Shown piece by piece: positions 62,276-64,000 of a stretch of 64,000 nucleotides of DNA. The notes beneath the pieces are model-generated. The model searched no databases and was not told the DNA's origin. It saw only the letters and a list, made by a program, of their open reading frames with translations. The stretch covers positions 7,529,501 to 7,593,500 of the forward strand of contig OU696588.1 in the NCBI GenBank assembly GCA_916048095.2, written 5' to 3'. Position 1 is the first letter of the stretch, and every line of letters starts with the position of its first letter. The translations under genes and the position numbers were made by a program. The DNA is from Sacculina carcini. Taxonomy: Eukaryota > Arthropoda > Thecostraca > Sacculinidae.

Positions 62276-64000
62276 TGATGATGACTGAGAGCAGCAAAAA
62301 ATATATTTTACAAAGATCAACTGAAAGAATTTCAAGGAAATCCGAAACAACATTGGCGTATAATAAACACTATCCTAGGGAGAAACATAGTAGAGAAAAA
62401 CGATCTTTCGGCGATAGGTGGTACTGATCTGGAGATTGCTAATAAGTTTAATGATCATTTTCTCACGGCTGGACACTCTATCAATGACGTATCACGCAAC
62501 AATAGCTATATGAAACACCTGAACGAGCCGGCAAACACTTCGTTGTACTTATATCCAACTGATCCAATGGAAACAAGTGAATGTTTAAAAATCCTCAACA
62601 AAAATTCTGCAGGTTGTGATGACATTCCGCCTAGAATAATACGCGAAGTACGAGCGTTCATAAGTACTCCTTTATCTCACATTATAAATCTATCTTTCTC
62701 GACCGGTGTTTTTCCAGACAATTTAAAAATAGCTAAGGAAGTGCCCGTGTTTAAAACAGGAGATAAAAGCAACATTAATAACTACCGACCAATCTCTCTA
62801 TTACCGGCAGTAAGCAAAATAATTGAAAAGTTAATCTCAAGAAGACTAAATAAATACCTAGAAATAATACCTTATTACATGAAAATCAATTCGGATTCAG
62901 GCTCAAACTTTCCACAGAAACTGCTATTCTAAAATTTACTTCAGAAATTTACAAAAAATTAGACGAAGGAGCATCTGTAATAGGAATGTTCTTAGACCTC
63001 TCTAAAGCGTTTGATTCATAAGACCATGAGATATTAATAAATAAAAACTTGAAAACATTGGAATTAGGGGACTTTGTTTAAAGCTATTTAAGAGCTACAT
63101 CGAAAACAGATTACAAACAGTATTTTATAATAACCGTTACTCTAAAAATATATTCAAACAAGGGTGTACCCCAGGGGTCGATTCTGGGGCCCATTCTTTT
63201 TCATATATATGTGAATGACCTTTCTAATTCTAGCAAAAAACTAGGCTTCACCCTTTATGCAGATGATACAAATGCAATTTTGGCTAATAATAAAATTGAC
63301 GATTTACGTAGAGAAATACAAGAAAAATTATAACATATACATGAATGGATAATACATAATCAATTGAAACTAAATACTAAAAAATCTAACTTTATACTGT
63401 TCCAAAACAGGTCAAGACCGCACACTCTTCCGACTGTTTATCTAAATGATCAAAAATGGATAGAGTTGGAAAAACAAAGTTCTTCGGCGTTACTATCGAC
63501 GAAAATATAAATTGGAAAGACCATATTGAGCATGTATTTGACAAAATTTCCAAAATTTGTGGTGTTTTATATAAATTAAGATACCAGTTAACGACAGAAG
63601 CCTTAATTAGTATCTACTATACTCTTATATATCCTCATCTAATATATTGTAGCGCAAATTGGTCTTGCACATGGCCGTCCTTCCTTCTTAGAATCAAACT
63701 TATCCAAAACAGAGTTTTACGATGCATTGCTCACAAAAATAAATTCGGATCTATCAGCGATATTTACCAAAATTTAAAAATTCAACAATTCCACACAATT
63801 CGGAACAAATTCTTGATCTTACTCATCATTAAAAATCTAAAATGCAAAAAGTGTAAACACAACATATTCACTCGGGAAAACACTGTAATTAGTACTCGAA
63901 GTAGTTATAATTTAACTCCACCAATATTTTGAACAATGTTATTCAAGTACAGTATTCTGTATTACGGGCCGCAGTTGTGGAATGGTTTGCCGATGTCTGT
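62276..64000 (+). pseudogene. LINE A ORF2, RT part (resumes after LINE B)
   Basis: From about 62285 the frame reads 'NIFYKDQLKEFQGNPKQHWR', the direct continuation of the linker that stops at 53025. RT blocks follow: 'NINNYRPISLLPAVSKIIEK', 'GMFLDLSKAFDS', 'GVPQGSILGPILFHIYVNDL'-type sequence near 63165-63230 and the catalytic 'YADDTNAIL' near 63258. The tail has 'KTKFFGVTIDENINWKDHIE' and 'YPHLIYCSANW'. Frameshifts lie near 62880, 63050, 63165 and 63455, with stops at about 63021 and 63333. The element runs off the end of the window. Confidence 0.85.

Overview
The window is nuclear DNA of an invertebrate animal. Evidence: a spliced host gene with GT/AG junctions and introns up to about 10 kb, a metazoan-only adaptor family (SORBS/CAP/vinexin), tRNA-derived SINEs, many microsatellites, and a dense mix of animal transposon classes (CR1/Jockey-like LINEs, Ty3/Gypsy-like LTR elements, a Penelope-like element, mariner, pogo, hAT-like and piggyBac-like elements). 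No sequence feature fixes the phylum. A lophotrochozoan, flatworm or arthropod would all fit. Nothing looks bacterial or viral.

Host gene (about 30.4 kb down to 3.0 kb, minus strand). I can chain eight exons whose splice phases all agree. They run from a SoHo-type W-Y-K exon (30358-30423), through an exon with the GGDIP motif typical of SORBS proteins (26690-26872), then a giant 3.33-kb exon (12943-16272), to an SH3 domain split between 12003-12179 and an exon starting at 3137. The gene is mostly intron, and nearly every intron is filled with mobile DNA.

Region by region. 0.3-1.8 kb: SINE and a rearranged Penelope-like element. 3.7-6.4 kb: a Tc1/mariner-superfamily transposase split by a hAT-like element with a perfect 8-bp target duplication. 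6.5-11.6 kb: a dispersed repeat (here called R1) whose tail received a LINE with two long open frames. 12-16.3 kb: host exons. 17.4-25.7 kb: transposon remnants and an LTR element whose 3' LTR is split by a piggyBac-like element that itself holds further insertions. 26-30.4 kb: host exons with R1, a MITE and a fold-back mariner between them. 30.5-35.3 kb: a Gypsy element with both LTRs and a nested SINE. 35.3-39.2 kb: a LINE fragment and a pogo-like MITE split by a short non-autonomous LTR element. 39.9-43.3 kb: a degenerate LINE with a restriction-like endonuclease and an N-terminal Cys cluster that resembles a nuclear-receptor DNA-binding domain. 45.1-48.1 kb: a CsRn1-like Gypsy element. 48.3-49.5 kb: MITEs. 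51-64 kb: a three-level nest, an LTR element inside LINE B inside LINE A.

The only host gene I can support is the SORBS-like one. All other coding capacity is retroelement or transposon derived. Most of it is decayed, apart from the LINE at 6.8-10.9 kb (two open frames), the Gypsy gag/pol at 45.7-48.1 kb, the LTR-element gag at 57.2-57.9 kb and the LINE B ORF1.
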